From Daedaleopsis sinensis (lineage: Eukaryota > Basidiomycota > Agaricomycetes > Polyporales > Polyporaceae), in the NCBI GenBank assembly GCA_033807695.1, contig CM066305.1, forward strand, positions 4,092,001 through 4,156,000: a stretch of DNA of 64,000 nt, read 5' to 3'. The stretch's first letter is position 1; each line of letters opens with the position of its first letter. This document shows, piece after piece, positions 25,042-37,680 of the stretch. The notes beneath the pieces are model-generated. The model was not told the origin of the DNA, ran no database searches, and saw only the letters and a program-made list of their open reading frames with translations. A program made the translations under genes and the position numbers.

Positions 25042-25419
25042 TAGACACCTTTAGCAGAGGCATAGAACACGCACATCATGGAGCTGTGGAGCGCACAAGT
25101 GATGTGACGAGTCTGGGTCACACAGTGACCACGGCGCAGACGCCGTCCGCTCTCTGAGCGTTGTGCCCAGGTTGTACTAGAGCCGTATTTCGTTCTACCC
25201 TTGCTAAAGCTGTCAGACACGTACTCCAATTCATGGGGGTACCTCTGCTCTGAATTTGTGCTCCTATTACAAAAGAACCAATACCAACACCCCATCGACG
25301 ACCGGCGTTGGAGACATAGCCGCCGGAGAGCAGCTGTCACGCTGTGGACAAGATCTTAGCGCTTGTGACTCTCGTGGAGCTCCCATCAGCAGTCGGAGCA
25401 GGGCAGCTAAAGGTGTCTA
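25042..25419. mobile_element. TIR element, copy A of a tandem pair (MITE-like)
   Basis: This 378-bp unit begins TAGACACCTTTAGC and ends with the exact inverse, GCTAAAGGTGTCTA, giving 14-bp perfect terminal inverted repeats. If the outer TA on each side is the target duplication, the ends fit a TA-inserting (Tc1/mariner-like) non-autonomous element; this is inference. A 99-codon open frame on the minus strand (25340-25041) fills most of it but resembles no transposase. Confidence 0.6.
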
Positions 25420-25420
25420 T

Positions 25421-25798
25421 TAGACACCTTTAGCAGAGGCATAGAACACGCACATCATGGAGCTGTGGAGCGCACAAGTGATGTGACGAATCCGGGTCAC
25501 ACAGTGACCACGGCGCAGACGCCGTCCGCTCTCTGAGCGTTGTGCCCAGGTTGTACTAGAGCCGTATTTCGCTCTACCCTTGCTAAAGCTGTCAGACAGG
25601 GACTCCGATTCATGGGGGTCCCTCTGCTTTGAATTTGTGCTCCTATTACAAAAGAACCAATACCAACACCCCATCGACGACCGGCGTTGGAGACATAGCC
25701 GCCGGAGAGCAGCTGTCACGCTGTGGACAAGATCTTAGCGCTTGTGACTCTCGTGGAGCTCCCATCAGCAGTCGGAGCAGGGCAGCTAAAGGTGTCTA
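25421..25798. mobile_element. TIR element, copy B of a tandem pair (MITE-like)
   Basis: This is a second 378-bp copy, separated from copy A by a single T, with the same 14-bp terminal inverted repeats. I count about nine substitutions and no indels between A and B, clustered at unit positions 83-230. Most of them change amino acids in the shared 99-codon minus-strand frame (25719-25420), which argues against that frame being a selected protein. A tandem duplication of one insertion is the simplest origin. Confidence 0.6.
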
Positions 25799-28700
25799 TT
25801 GATGCATGGTGCTTGGTGCATGATGCATGGTGCAGATGGGACCCGAGCTCGCGCGCGATCGACGCGCCACCGCGGGGCCCTTGTGCAGTTGCCAGTCGAG
25901 GACGTGCCGCGCGCGCGCCCGTGCCCGCGCTCGTACCCGTGAGCGAGGAGGCAAAAGCGGGTAGTCCGTGCTGCCAGTGGGGGCCGCGTCCGTGCGCGTG
26001 CGCGCATGCGGGGCGGGATCCGCGCCCTGGAAGCTGGAGCTGGAGCTGGAGCTGGAGCTGGAAGTCGCGAGCCAGCGCACTCGTTAACGTTCGCTCGTTC
26101 GTTCGTTCGTTCGTGGTCCATGCATGCAAGATCTGTACGGGCCTATGTCTTGCGTGGCTCGTGGATCCTGCCGCCCTCGTTCGCGGCTCGGGCAGCCAGG
26201 GAAGGGAGGACTCGGGCGGCGCGTGCGCGACCGGTCTGGATCGCGAGCTTCGCGATGGAAGAGCAAGCTCAAGAGCCAATGCTGAGGGCTAGAGTCGGCC
26301 GTCGTCACAGACTACGACTCCTGCGGCGCAGTGCGTCGGTCCTGCGTACCCTCCGCTTCTTCCAAGCCGCCCTCGTCCTCGTCCTTGTCCTTGTCCTTGT
26401 TCTTGTCCTCGACGCCGCGACACGGGGAAGCAGCAGCAGCCGCAGCAGCAAGGCGAGCAGCGGCGCGTCGGCAACGAAACACGGGCCGCCGTACGCCCCC
26501 GGTGCCCGGTGCCCGGTCCGCGACATGTGCATGGTCCGAGTCGGACGACGTTCCAGTGTGGTTCCAGTCGACGTCAATGCCAGTGGCGCGTGGCGCCTGT
26601 CTGGGCATGTCAACCTGCAGCTCATCGGGATTCGGCTGTATCCATGGCGTTGCAATTGGAAGGGGAAGGATGCCGGTATACGTCTGAATGTTGAATGTTG
26701 AATATTGAGTCATGCTCTGGACTCAGCGCTCAGCCACTGGTATCCGGGACTCGAAGCAAGAGTACCAGAGGGAACGCGGGAGTGGACGTACCGCACCGCA
26801 CGCACGCGTAGTTTCGCAAGTATCGAACCTAGATGACCGAGGATCCTGAGGGGACTGTGCGCTGTTGTGTATGTATGCTGACGCGCACGACAAGCGGGGG
26901 GTCGGCATGTTCCTAGTAGGAGTCGGCCTTGGACTTGCATGCACATGCACATGCATGGGCGGGAGATCCGGTTCCATGCGGCGTCGGCGTCGGCATCGTC
27001 CACGATCCATATGTCGGCGAGGTCCAGGTCCATAATCATAATAATTGTTCCGGTGGTCGGGTGGCGGACTCGGACGACGCGCACATCTGTCGCTGTCACT
27101 GTCAGCCCGCGTCGTCCTCTGCCAGTGGGGAGGTATACGTAGTCACGGACGCGGACGCGGTCGCGGTCACGCTGGCCGCTCCTCAGGTTCGCGCGCGTTC
27201 TGTATCTGTATCTGCGTATACGTGCACATGGATGAGCCCTTGCCAAGAAGCACAAGCGAGGGAAGCACTTACCGACCCGAGCCTCCTACCTCCTACGTCC
27301 TCCATATCGCACGCGCACGTGGCCGGCCGATGCCGCAGCGGGACGACCGTCGACGATGCCCATAAGTAAGTACAGTACTCGACATACCCATCCATACCCA
27401 TGCTTCTGCTTCTCAGGCTGCTTCTGCCGGCGGCGGCGGCGACGGCGGCGACGACGACGGAGGGGCGGATCGCGCCCAGTGCCCACTAGTGACCGTGACC
27501 GTGACCACGTACGCGTAGCATACACACATAGGGGGTGCGCCCAAGGGCCGCAGACTCCACTAGTCCAGCTGTCCACCTGCCTGCCTGGCACCTACGTCGC
27601 ACGCGGCCGAGCGTAGACCGGTCACCCAGCCTCGACGCGTGGGCGTTGTGGTGCCCGTAAGCGGCCGTGGCACAGAGCTGCTCGCGACGTGAGGCTTGCG
27701 GGTGGAGCGGGAGCTCGAGATCGCGCGAGGACGAGCTCTGTCGCGCGATCGCATGCACATGCACGTCGCTGCTCCCTGCGACGCTGGCGACGGAGTGGGG
27801 GTCGCCGCGAAGATCCCGCGCGCGGACGCTGGAGGCCAGGGGGCCGTGGCGGTCGATCTGGGCCGGCGTCGGCGCTGCAGGGGGTCCTTGGAGCACAGTC
27901 TGAATAATATAATGTAGAGAGTAGTCAGTCAGTACTCAGTATGCAGGGATCCACATTAAAGCTCGATCTTCGGTCGGTCGGGCACCATTCACCGGGCATT
28001 CTCGAGCTCCGTCCGGTCGGGAACGTGCCAACTCGGGCGAGGTGTATACATGCATATGTGGTCGGCTGCAGGCGCTGAGATCTGAGAGCATGCATGGATC
28101 ACCGTGCATCGCTGTGAGCAGCCGGGCTGATTAGGCGGACGACAGGCAGGGTGGATCTCACCGGATGCCGGTGTGGATTCGGTATGTCACGACTCACCGC
28201 TGTGCCGTCCTGGCAGAGTTAACGTTGGAGGGGGCCAGGTGGGTTCGCATACGGGCTGCGGGGTGATCGAATCCCCGCCCGGGTGTGCGTGTCCATCGCG
28301 CGTGCCACTGGCGAGCATCCTGCGAGACTCGAGTTGCGGACGGCCATAAAGCGATGCATGGCGAGCGCAGGGAACGTCCACGGCCCCATCGTGGTCGGAG
28401 GTGAGAGACGTCTTCCGGATCCGGCAGGCGGATAGCGTTTGATGGCGCCCATGTGGCCTAGGCGCGCGCGGGATGGTGGCCATCGCCCATCGGTGGCCAT
28501 CGTCTGCCTGCTGCGGCCATGTCCGTGCGTCTTCCCATCCACCTCCGTCGAGAACTCTGCCTGATTATCTCGTCGCTCGGAGGGTGTAGTCAGCACTCGC
28601 CCTTCGCGCGATCGCTCTTCGTCTGCAGCTTCTCAGCTCTCAGCTCTCCGCGGTCGAACGGTCGAATGGACGAGTCCGGATCCGTGCGTGTACGTGTACG

Positions 28701-30158
28701 GTCGCCGTGTCCGGATAATCCTCTGCGTCTCTCCGTCGCCGTCGATCGCTTTACGTCTCTCGGAGCTTGGCTGGCACGCACCCCAGCCATTAATATTCTA
28801 ATATTGACCGAAGCTGGGGCTTCGAGCTTGCTTCGAGCACTCCCGGACGTCGACGTCCCTGCAGCGGCGACTCGCGATTCGCGGACGCGCACTCAAACTC
28901 AACCTAGAACGTCGAAGGCCCCCTCATACTCATACTCGCCGCCCGCCGCTCACGACGCTCACCGCACATCCGGACGCCGTGGCGTGGGCGTGGGCGTGGG
29001 CGTGGGGCGATCCGGCACATCGTACGACACCGTCTGCGTCCCAGCACACACCGGCGCATCCCTGCATCCCTGCAAGCGTGCGGGCGGGTACGGTGGTACC
29101 CGCGGCAGAACCCCGGCAGCCCAGCTGCATACACACTTGTGAGTGTGGGAGCCCGCGTGAGCTTACTTACTTATTGTGTGCCGATCGCGAGCGATTGTCG
29201 CTGACCCTCTGACGTCGACTCGCGAACGCCCTGAGGCTGCTGGATCCGGGCTGGGACTGGGACTGGCTGCAGTACTGTAGACTCTTCGGAGACGCAGGCG
29301 CTGATCGGCGACCGCTGGGATCTGGCTGGGATCCTCGTCTTCTCCGTACTTGTGCAGGGGTGGCCACGCCTCTCCGCTCACGGGGCACGCGCCCCAGAAT
29401 GTCGTTGCGCGTGGGGATCCATGGCCAGATGCAATGCAATGGCATCAGCGCCGCCCAGAACGCGACTATCCAGATCCTGGCAGCAATAGCGTCCGCCGGT
29501 GTCCCGTCTGTCCCGCCCGGGACGCTGCTGCTGCTGCTACTACGTACTGCTGCATGCTGCTCCTGCTGCTGCTGCTGATGGACGTGCGATTCCGACACTT
29601 GCTCGGAACCACAGCTCTCTATTGTCGCCGCACGCACGCATGGGATCACTCTGTTGGCAATGGCATTGGATCTTCCGTCGCCGCGTGTGTCCGATCAGCG
29701 TGCGCGATTCGCACCCGCATCCGTGGCCGTCCCCACAATACTCTGAAAATCATCTCCCCGTCTGCTCCCACAGACACGGCTGTACTCAAACGCTGCCGCG
29801 CGGCGAGGATGAAATCAGATCTGCGTGCGTGGGGTCACTCACGATCTACTGCATACACTCGCCACCGGATCAGGAGGGGCTCCAATCCCAATCCGCTCAC
29901 TAGCCCGTAAGTACCCTAGTCACACCCGCCCAGCATACACTCGCGACAGCACGTCTGGCTGAGGCAAGATCAGGCTCCCCGTGCTCGTAAACCGCCACCC
30001 CGAGCTGGAGGCCTGATCAGACTGGACTGAACTGGAGAACCACTGGCACCATGACGCCTCGGAAGCAGAGCTGCGCACGTCCGCGCACGCTCGCACGCAC
30101 ACGCACACGCCCGCATCCCCGCCGCCCCCCAGAACCAGACCCAGACCCAGCCGCGCAC

Positions 30159-30214
30159 CGAATACCGCGTACCGAATACCGAATACCGAATGCCGAATAC
30201 CGAATACCGAATGC
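30159..30214. repeat. 7-bp tandem array, CGAATAC
   Basis: Eight consecutive heptamers stay in strict register: CGAATAC five times, CGCGTAC once and CGAATGC twice. On the other strand the unit is GTATTCG. No coding frame depends on it. Confidence 0.8.
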
Positions 30215-30647
30215 ACGACACGACTTCCTGTGGCGGCTGGTCGTCCCCGGTGCGTCAGATATAGCTATGGCTGTTGACGCGTATGCGTATACAGATGCGG
30301 ATGTGTATGCGGAATACATGTACAGCTCCCACTACAGACTACAGCTGTGCGACCTCCCGACGCCTTCCGTCCCATCTTGTCAAGTGTACATGTACATCTG
30401 CGTCCTGGAAGGGAAGGTGGACGGGAAGGTAGGCGTGGATCCCGGGGCCATGGATAATCGTCTCCTGGATATCGCCGGCGGGACTCGAGTTGCTCGCGTC
30501 GGATGGAGCTGGGTCCTGCACAAGCATCGAAAATCTCGAATCGAGAGCTGTCCGTCTACCGCATGCACTACTACTACTAACTGTGTCTGCTGTAGACGGG
30601 AATGGATTGCGCCTGGCCCCGCGAGGAGCTCGCCTCGTCGCTGTGCT

Positions 30648-30797
30648 CAGTCTTCCAGTCCTCGGTGCCCAGTCTTCCAGTCCGCCAGTCCTCCAGTCCT
30701 CCAGTCCTCAGTCTTCCAGTCCTCCAGTCCTCAGTCCTCAGTCCTCAGTACGCAGTCCTCAGTACGCAGGTCGCAGGTCGCAGGTCGCAGATCGCAG
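30648..30797. repeat. 7/8-bp array, CAGTCCT to CAGGTCG
   Basis: About twenty units of 7 or 8 bp drift from CAGTCTT and CCAGTCCT at the left, through CAGTACG, to CAGGTCG at the right. The gradual change along the array suggests step-by-step local duplication with mutation. Confidence 0.7.
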
Positions 30798-32057
30798 CGG
30801 CCGCTAGCCCCGCCCCCGCCCCCGGCCCAGGCCGCAGGCTGCAAGCCCCGAGCTTCATTCATTCTCAGCCGACGCTCCGCGCCCTGGCCCTCATCGACTC
30901 GGACACGCTCGAAGTTCGAACATGCGCATGCAGATCCACCCCGCCCCGCCCCGCACGAGCAGAGCAGAGTCGTGACTCCGGACGCCCGGGCGGCCGGGAC
31001 CCGGGACGCGTCGATGGCATTGACAGCAGGCGTGGGTAGCATAAATATCGCAGGTGCTCGTCAGTGCGTCATCGCCGGGTGCAGCGCGGACTCGGACTCG
31101 GACAGGCACCGCGATTGTGACCGTCGCTGGAGAACGTTCACGCGCGACGTCGACGTTCGGTGTGCAATTCGAAGGTGAGCGCTGAGCTGCCGGGTCGTGC
31201 CTTGGGTTGTACATCTGCATGGGCATGTACGTGTCCGATGTACGCCTGCCGCATCGCATCACATCTTGGGACCTTCAGTCGGGATCAGACACTCACGCGG
31301 CACTCAGGAACTGCAGACGAAGGCCCCGGACAACGTGAACGACAACGGGCGTTGTGCCCCCGCTCGACACCTGAATATAGACTCGGATACCCCGAGCCGA
31401 GTCGACTCTAGCTGGCCATGGTAGTGGTAGTGGACTCGAAGGCGTCCGCGTCAACCCACTGCCATGGCCAGCTGTATCCTGCTCATACCAAGTACTGGTA
31501 AGTCCCCGGGGTGGCGTCTCCCTGGGATCCCGCGGCCCCGCACAATGTACACGCGAACGTCGCGACGCACTGTCAGTGAGTCTGCCTGACACGACGACAG
31601 TGACAGTGACAGTGCCAGCACACACGTACGCATGCGTCCAAACCAACAGCGCAAGCCTCAGTCTCGGGGGTACGCAGGTACGTCCTTGTATAATCTTCAA
31701 GCGTCGAGCGTCGAGCGTCGAGACCGAGTGCAGCGACAGTGCGTCCCCTCACGGTGTCGGCCCCTGCCTCTATTTCAAGTTCTGGCCTTCCGACACCGCC
31801 ATGTCCATGTCCATGTTCTTCCTGACGTCCGCACCTGCGAGCCTCGACATCCGGCATCCGGCCTCCGGGCCTGAATATTGAATCTGGAAGCAGCGATCAC
31901 GTCGAACGCGTCGACCCTGGGGCCTTTGCGCATGCGCAGCGCTGCTGATAATCTGACCGGAACTCGAACTTAAACGTAGACTCTGGCGATGGCATGGCTG
32001 AGGGGTCCGGGCGTCGTCGTGCGCAGGCGGCTCGTGGACCGCTGTACGAGCTGGCGT

Positions 32058-32155
32058 CAGGTATACAGGATACAGGATACAGGATTTGTATGCCGATATG
32101 CGGTATGTGATATGTGATATATGGTATGTGGTATGTGGTATGCGGTACTCGGCAC
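32058..32155. repeat. 14-unit heptamer array with drifting sequence
   Basis: Fourteen 7-bp units follow each other without an indel: CAGGTAT, ACAGGAT three times, TTGTATG, CCGATAT, GCGGTAT, GTGATAT twice, ATGGTAT, GTGGTAT twice, GCGGTAC, TCGGCAC. The 7-bp register is kept although the sequence changes completely from end to end. Confidence 0.75.
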
Positions 32156-32615
32156 GGGGGGTATGGTCTACGGCCGCATGTATGTGGTCATGGCCGTCAT
32201 GCATGCGCACGACCAGTTTGTGCTAATTAGTACTGTCGAATCCAGAGTCCTGCGTAGCCTACTATCAGACCCTGAGTGTCAAGCTTTGAGTCCTGGATAA
32301 CGAGTACTGCGGCTGGGCTCGTCCGCAGTGCCGCGTTATCCAAGTAGCAATTAGACAGGGAAGCTCGGAAGCCTTATGTCTGAGTCAGAGCCGCGGTTCC
32401 GGAATCCGAAGGGGCGTGGCGGAAGGCGATGTGGTCGCGCGCGCGGAGGTGGGCGGACATGAAGGGATTCTTCAGGCTGCAATAGTACACGGATCCCAGG
32501 CCCCAGGCGCACTCGTAAGTACCCGTGCGTATACTGTGCGGAGATCGTCCGCTACTCACTGTATTACTCCATGGCCCGGGGTGTGTGCATTTGAGATTTC
32601 CGCCCTTCATTAATT

Positions 32616-32671
32616 CGTGTATCCGTGTATCCGTACATCCGTATATCCGTGTATCCGTGTATCCGTGTATT
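32616..32671. repeat. 8-bp tandem array, CGTGTATC
   Basis: Seven consecutive octamers: CGTGTATC four times, with CGTACATC, CGTATATC and a final CGTGTATT. Confidence 0.8.
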
Positions 32672-34225
32672 CATGTTCGATTCGTCTCAACGCCTGCTAA
32701 TTAGCGAACGAGACTGATTCGAGAAAGAGCAATATAGCGAGCACGCTCGCCTCGCTCGCTGCGCTTCCCCAGGTTCCTCCGCGTTTGGCCCTGCGGTTCT
32801 GCGATTCTGTGTCCGCCGCGACTCCACGGGCTCCTGTTCTGTCGCGCGGGCGAGCGCGGAAAGCACTCACTTGCTGCCCGCCGATCATGCGCCGCTGTCC
32901 GGGAACCAGGGGACTGGGATTGGGGTTGTGAGGATGCGGTGATGCGGGGGAAGCGGGTATGTGTTCGGTGGTCACCGGTCACTGGTCATTGGCGCGGCAA
33001 CTTGAACTTGAACGTGAACAGTGAAGGGTTCGATGCATATGACTTGAGCTTGAAGACAGTGACAGCCGCCGCGGGCATGCTTCGAGGAAGAGCTGCTGCT
33101 GTCACGGTTCACCGGTATGCTCGGTACTCGATACTGGGCACTGGGCACTGGGTACTTGACTATGGCCGGGCGGCGTGCAGCTGGACTCGGGCGGCTCGAG
33201 CGACTCTGGAAATAGTAACAGCACACTTAGGTGCATCGTCGCGGTGGGGCATCGCGCATGGAAGTGGGCAGTGGGAAGTGGTGGTAGGCACACCACGACC
33301 GGGGTCAAGATGATCATGAGCATTGAGCACGGCCTTCGTTCGTTCGTTCGTTCGTCGCTGTGACTGCAGTCGTACAGACCATGATGCACGATGGACTATC
33401 CGGTCCCGACTCCTGGCTCCTGGATCCTGAACCTGAACCTGCACCTGAGCTGAGGGCCGACGGCCGTCCACACCTCGGCGTGGAAGAGCCTAACGCACAC
33501 TCCGAGTCCGAGTCGAGTCCGAGTCCGAGTCCGCGGACACGGCGACCTCGGGAACGAGTTGTCCACTGGCACTATCGTCGAGCAGCCTGAGCAAGTGTGA
33601 GCGGCCGGTGTGAGCGGTGGGCAGGAGCGCGGATCGACGCTAGCCATGAATATTATATCGACAGCCAGAACCAGACGCTGAACCAGAACCTCCCAGTGCG
33701 TAGATCCTTCACTGGCACATCCGCGTCCGCGTCCCCGGGGAGTCGCCTCGGCCTCGACCACCCTAGCATGCGAAGAGTAAGAGTCGGGGGCGGGTGTGTA
33801 GCAGCGTACTGTCACAAGTCCTACTAGTAGCTTCCAAGCCCAAGCCCTGGCTTTCGACGTCGGCCCCCGAGCCGGGATCTGACCTGAGCGACGAGCGACG
33901 ACGCCTCGGCATGGCATGGAAGAATCAAGCTTCAAGAGCTAGCTAGCCGCAGAGTCCGAGTCCGCGGACACAGCGGCCTCGGGAGCTGCACGCCCTGAGC
34001 GAACGGTGAGCTGTCGGTGAGGCGCGCGGATCCGAGTCGGCGTTGACATGGACATGGACAGGGACGTGTTGACAGCTCGCCGATGCTCATACGTAGATCC
34101 TGCACGTCCGCGTCCCCGCGTCCCCGGGGAGCGGCCTCGGTTCGCTGGGCTGGGCTGGGAGTGCCACCATGGCATCGCGAGCGCGAGCGAAGAGAGAATA
34201 GTCGGGGGCGGGGCGGGTGAGTACT

Positions 34226-34358
34226 AGTTCCAAATTCCAAATTCCAAATTCCGAGTTCTCGCTTCCGACTTGCGACTTGCGACTTGCGACTTCTGGGTTC
34301 TGGGTTCTGGGTTGTGGCCTCCGACTGCTGAGTACTGAGTGACGGCTTCCGAGCGCCG
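34226..34358. repeat. 19-unit heptamer array made of several sub-repeats
   Basis: Nineteen consecutive 7-bp units stay in register over 133 bp. Successive blocks are AATTCCA, ACTTGCG and GGTTCTG, joined by intermediate units (AATTCCG, AGTTCTC, GCTTCCG, ACTTCTG, GGTTGTG). The general form is RNTTNYG-like. The constancy of the step rather than of the sequence is the striking point. Confidence 0.75.
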
Positions 34359-35462
34359 ATCTGCACACCGTCACGGTCGTCCTCTCCTCTCCTCCGCGTC
34401 CTCTTCTCCTCCGCGTCCTCCGCGTCCTCTTCTAATCGAGTCCGCGCGAGCCCGAGCAAGTCCGCGGCGGTTCTGCCAGCTGCCAGTGTGGGCTGTCGCG
34501 GGGGTGGGGGTGGGGCGGAGATGAACTTGAACTTGAATGTGAGCCGGGACGCGGACTCGGACTCGGATGCTGTCGCTGTCGTTGTCGTTGTCGCAAGGGT
34601 CCGGGCGTCGGAAGGTGGACACCCACCCTCATACGCATACTAAGCGTACATGTGTCGTGCGTGTCGTGCTCTGGGAGTGGACGAGCGGACGAGTGGACCT
34701 CGGAGCCGAGCAGAGTCGGTCAGTCGAACGAGAAACGTGAGTGATCGGACACCTCGCACCTCGCTCCTCCAACTGCCAGTGAGCTCCGACTCCGAGGCAT
34801 CGGGAATGGGAATGGAATGGGGACGGCGGCATCACGATTCACGATTCACGGGCACGGGCGGAGGGAGGACCACCGCGACCGTGACGAAGGAAATATATTG
34901 TGTAGCGTGTGTGTGGGTGTGGGTGGGTGCTCACCGTTGCCCGCGCCTTCCCTTCGCCACATACCACATACAACGTGGAGTACCCGACGTCCGCCCACCG
35001 CCCACCGCCTCGGTCTGGCGCCATGGCCCTCCCGGCTCGCCGGCACAGGCGACAAGCGACAGCGGAGAGCCCGAGCCCGTCCATCCGTCTCCGGCTTCGG
35101 GCTGTAGCGCGGGAGAGGGAGCGCGGGCGGGAGATCGCTGTGTCACCGTGACCCTTGCACTCAAACCCAAACTCAGACTCGAACTCGACCCTCGAACCTC
35201 CGACTCGACCGTCGACCCTCGGAGTTGCACCGGGTGTTCCAGCCGGCGACGCATCGGGTGCGCACTGCGGACAGGACAGGACAGGACAGGACAGGACCAG
35301 GACCAGGACTGGCCCGTGGCAAGGCCCGGGGGGAGACTTGTACATGTCCGCCTTCCGTCGTTCGTGATCCGCCGTTCGTCGTTCGCCGTTCGCCGTTCCT
35401 GAGTCTGAGTCTGAGTCTGAGTCGAGTGCTCCGGCCGGTCCTGTGCGCGGATGGGACGTTGG

Positions 35463-35532
35463 GATTTGGAACTTGGAAATTGGCACTTGGAAATTGGAAA
35501 TTGGAAATTGGAAATTGGAACTTGGTATTTGG
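35463..35532. repeat. 7-bp tandem array, AAATTGG
   Basis: Ten heptamers: GATTTGG, AACTTGG, AAATTGG, CACTTGG, AAATTGG four times, AACTTGG, TATTTGG. Octamers ATATGCGG twice and ATAAGTGG follow directly, so the step switches from 7 to 8 bp. Confidence 0.8.
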
Positions 35533-37218
35533 ATATGCGGATATGCGGATAAGTGGATATTCATTGGGTGTTCGATCATCGATGGTCGATACGTCGGTAC
35601 GTCGATACGTAGACACGTAGATGTTGGATACTTGGATATGTAGATGTTGCGTTGCATATTTGGATATCTGGATCTCCGAATGTCCATCGCAGCTCTGTGG
35701 GATTGCAAGCGCAGACGTCAGCTACCGCTAGGGCTCGAGACGTCGGGAGTGGATTGTGGATAGTGGGGAGGGGACAGAGCCGGCGGCGCGACGCCCCAGT
35801 GTCAGTGTCAAATAGAGCCCGGGGCCACAGACTCGAAACGCAGACGCAGACGCAGACGCAGACGCATACCGTCGTCGAGATGTCCACAGCCAGCTGCAGC
35901 GTGCATCGCTGACCGTCTGCGGCCTTTGTACTTGACTCTTGACTCTTGTGCGATGCGAGTGCCAGTGCCAGTGCCAGTGTCACGGTACGTCGCGCCTGTG
36001 CACCGCTGCCGTGGATCCGAGGGAGCAAGCAGACGATCCGGACTCCGTGCTTGACATAGTAGTACCCCGGGAGTCCGCGGTCGATAGCACAGTGACGGCA
36101 GCATGCACGTCCGTAGCTATAGAACTTGAAGAGCAGAGAAGAGGCGTCGTCCGCGAGAGGATGCGCCTGGCCGACTCGGATACAGATGGTGATGGTGATG
36201 GCGATGGCGGACGCTGGTTCCATTCAGGCTGCCAGTCCTGGGTCGGGGTCGGGCACTGGCGGATTGAGAGCGCGGCGGCGCGGGCTCGGGACGGCGGGAG
36301 TGGATCTTGTTGGGGGCCCGGGGGTGACGGCGGCGCGAGGATGCTGATGCGAGGAGACCCGTATCGAACTGTGAACCCCGCGAACACCGCGAATACCGCC
36401 AGGAGTCGGATGCTGCCGGTGGGAGAAGACGTACAACTTCAAGTGTACAAGTAGACGGTGACGGAGACGGTGACGGCGAGCGTCGAGACGCATGCACCGC
36501 CGTTTGAAGACGATCGTGATTCGTCTAAGACCTGAGCTTGGAGCTTGCGCTTGAGTACCTGAGCTTGGGTACTGAGCTTGAGTGCTTGAGCTTGGGTACT
36601 GAGCTTGGGTACTGAGCTTGGGTACTGAGTACTTGGGTGGGTAAGGCGACGCGGTGCGGTGCGGATATAGCAGTAGCGTGTGCCGTGCCGTCACGGTGCC
36701 GTGCCAGTGCCACGGTGTATCGGTGTATCGGTGCACCTGTGCACCTGTGCACGGGGGATCCCGAGCAAGCAGCCTGAGACAGGGACAGACCATCCGAGTC
36801 GCAGCATGAAGGAACGACGCACTGCTGGTACCGCGGGACCGTCGCCTCGCATTTTCAAGCGTCATGGCGGGGGTTGCGGGCGTGAGGGCGTGACAAGCAC
36901 TGCCGTGGCCCGGGGCCCGGGGCTGGGGCTGGGGCTGGGGCTGGGTATCGGTATCGGTCCGGGCTGCCAATGCGAATGCGAGGTCCATGGTACATATGCA
37001 TATGCATATGCATAGACAGCGAAGAGAAGAGAAGAGAACGTGCGTCGTCGTCGTCGTCGTCGGAGTCCGTGCGCCTGGCTGATACAGACGACGACGACGA
37101 CGGTGCTGCCAGTGCCGACCTTGGGGCGGGGCGGGCAAAAGCTGGCTCGCGCGTGCAGAGGAGAGCGGGACGATAGGCGATAGACGAACGATGTCGAAGA
37201 GCGGGCATGCGCACCAGT

Positions 37219-37680
37219 CTTCCCGCCTTCCCGAACGCCCGTGCTCCCGTACGCCCGTGCTCCCGTACGCCCGTGCTTCCTTACGCCCAAACTCCCGTGC
37301 TCCCGTTTTCCTGTCTTCCCGTACGCCCGTGCTCCCGTCTTCCTGTCTTCCCGTACGCCCGTACTCGCGAACTCCTGTCTTCCCGTGCTCCCGTGCTCCC
37401 GTACGCCCGTACGCCCGAACTCCTGTCTTCCCGTACGCCCGAACTCCCGTACGCCCGAACTCACGTACGCCCGTACTCCCGAACGCCCGTGCTCCCGTAC
37501 GCCGGTACGCCCGTCTTCCCGTACGCCCGAACTCCCGAACTCCCGTACTCCCGTCTTCCTGTCTTCCCGTGCTCCCGTGCTCCCGTGCTCCCGTACTCCC
37601 GTACGCCCGTGCTCCCTACGCCCGTGCTTCCTTACGCCCGTACGCCCGTACTCGCATACTCCCAAACTCCCGTACTCCGT
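37219..37680. repeat. Degenerate 8-bp minisatellite of about 57 units
   Basis: The 462-bp array is made of octamers of the types GCTCCCGT, ACGCCCGT, CTTCCCGT and ACTCCCGA, in irregular order, with a single one-base deletion near 37616. Because 8 is not a multiple of 3, all forward registers cycle through the same 24-bp pattern, and both strands stay almost free of stop codons. This explains the long overlapping open frames here (for example 36862-37683 minus and 37191-37797 plus), which I regard as non-genic. Confidence 0.85.

Larger units (their letters stand above)
25799..37218. other. Gene-poor low-complexity expanse
   Basis: More than 11 kb has no gene I can support. It is filled with short tandem arrays: GATGCAT heptamers at 25801-25835, CTGGAG hexamers at 26035-26062, CGTTCGTT at 26092-26113 and 33336-33355, TCCTTG hexamers at 26370-26405, TGAATGT heptamers at 26690-26705, GAGTCC hexamers near 31085 and 33505-33535, and the arrays listed separately. 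Minus-strand segments at 29400-29560 and 32374-32610 have richer amino-acid composition than the background and may be isolated exons, but I could not assemble a gene. No tRNA or rRNA signature was noticed. Confidence 0.5.

Noticed and set aside
25041..25719. The 99-codon frame present in both TIR copies as a possible small protein
   Set aside because: Differences between copies are mostly amino-acid changing, and the frame spans almost the whole element including its end, as expected by chance in duplicated DNA.
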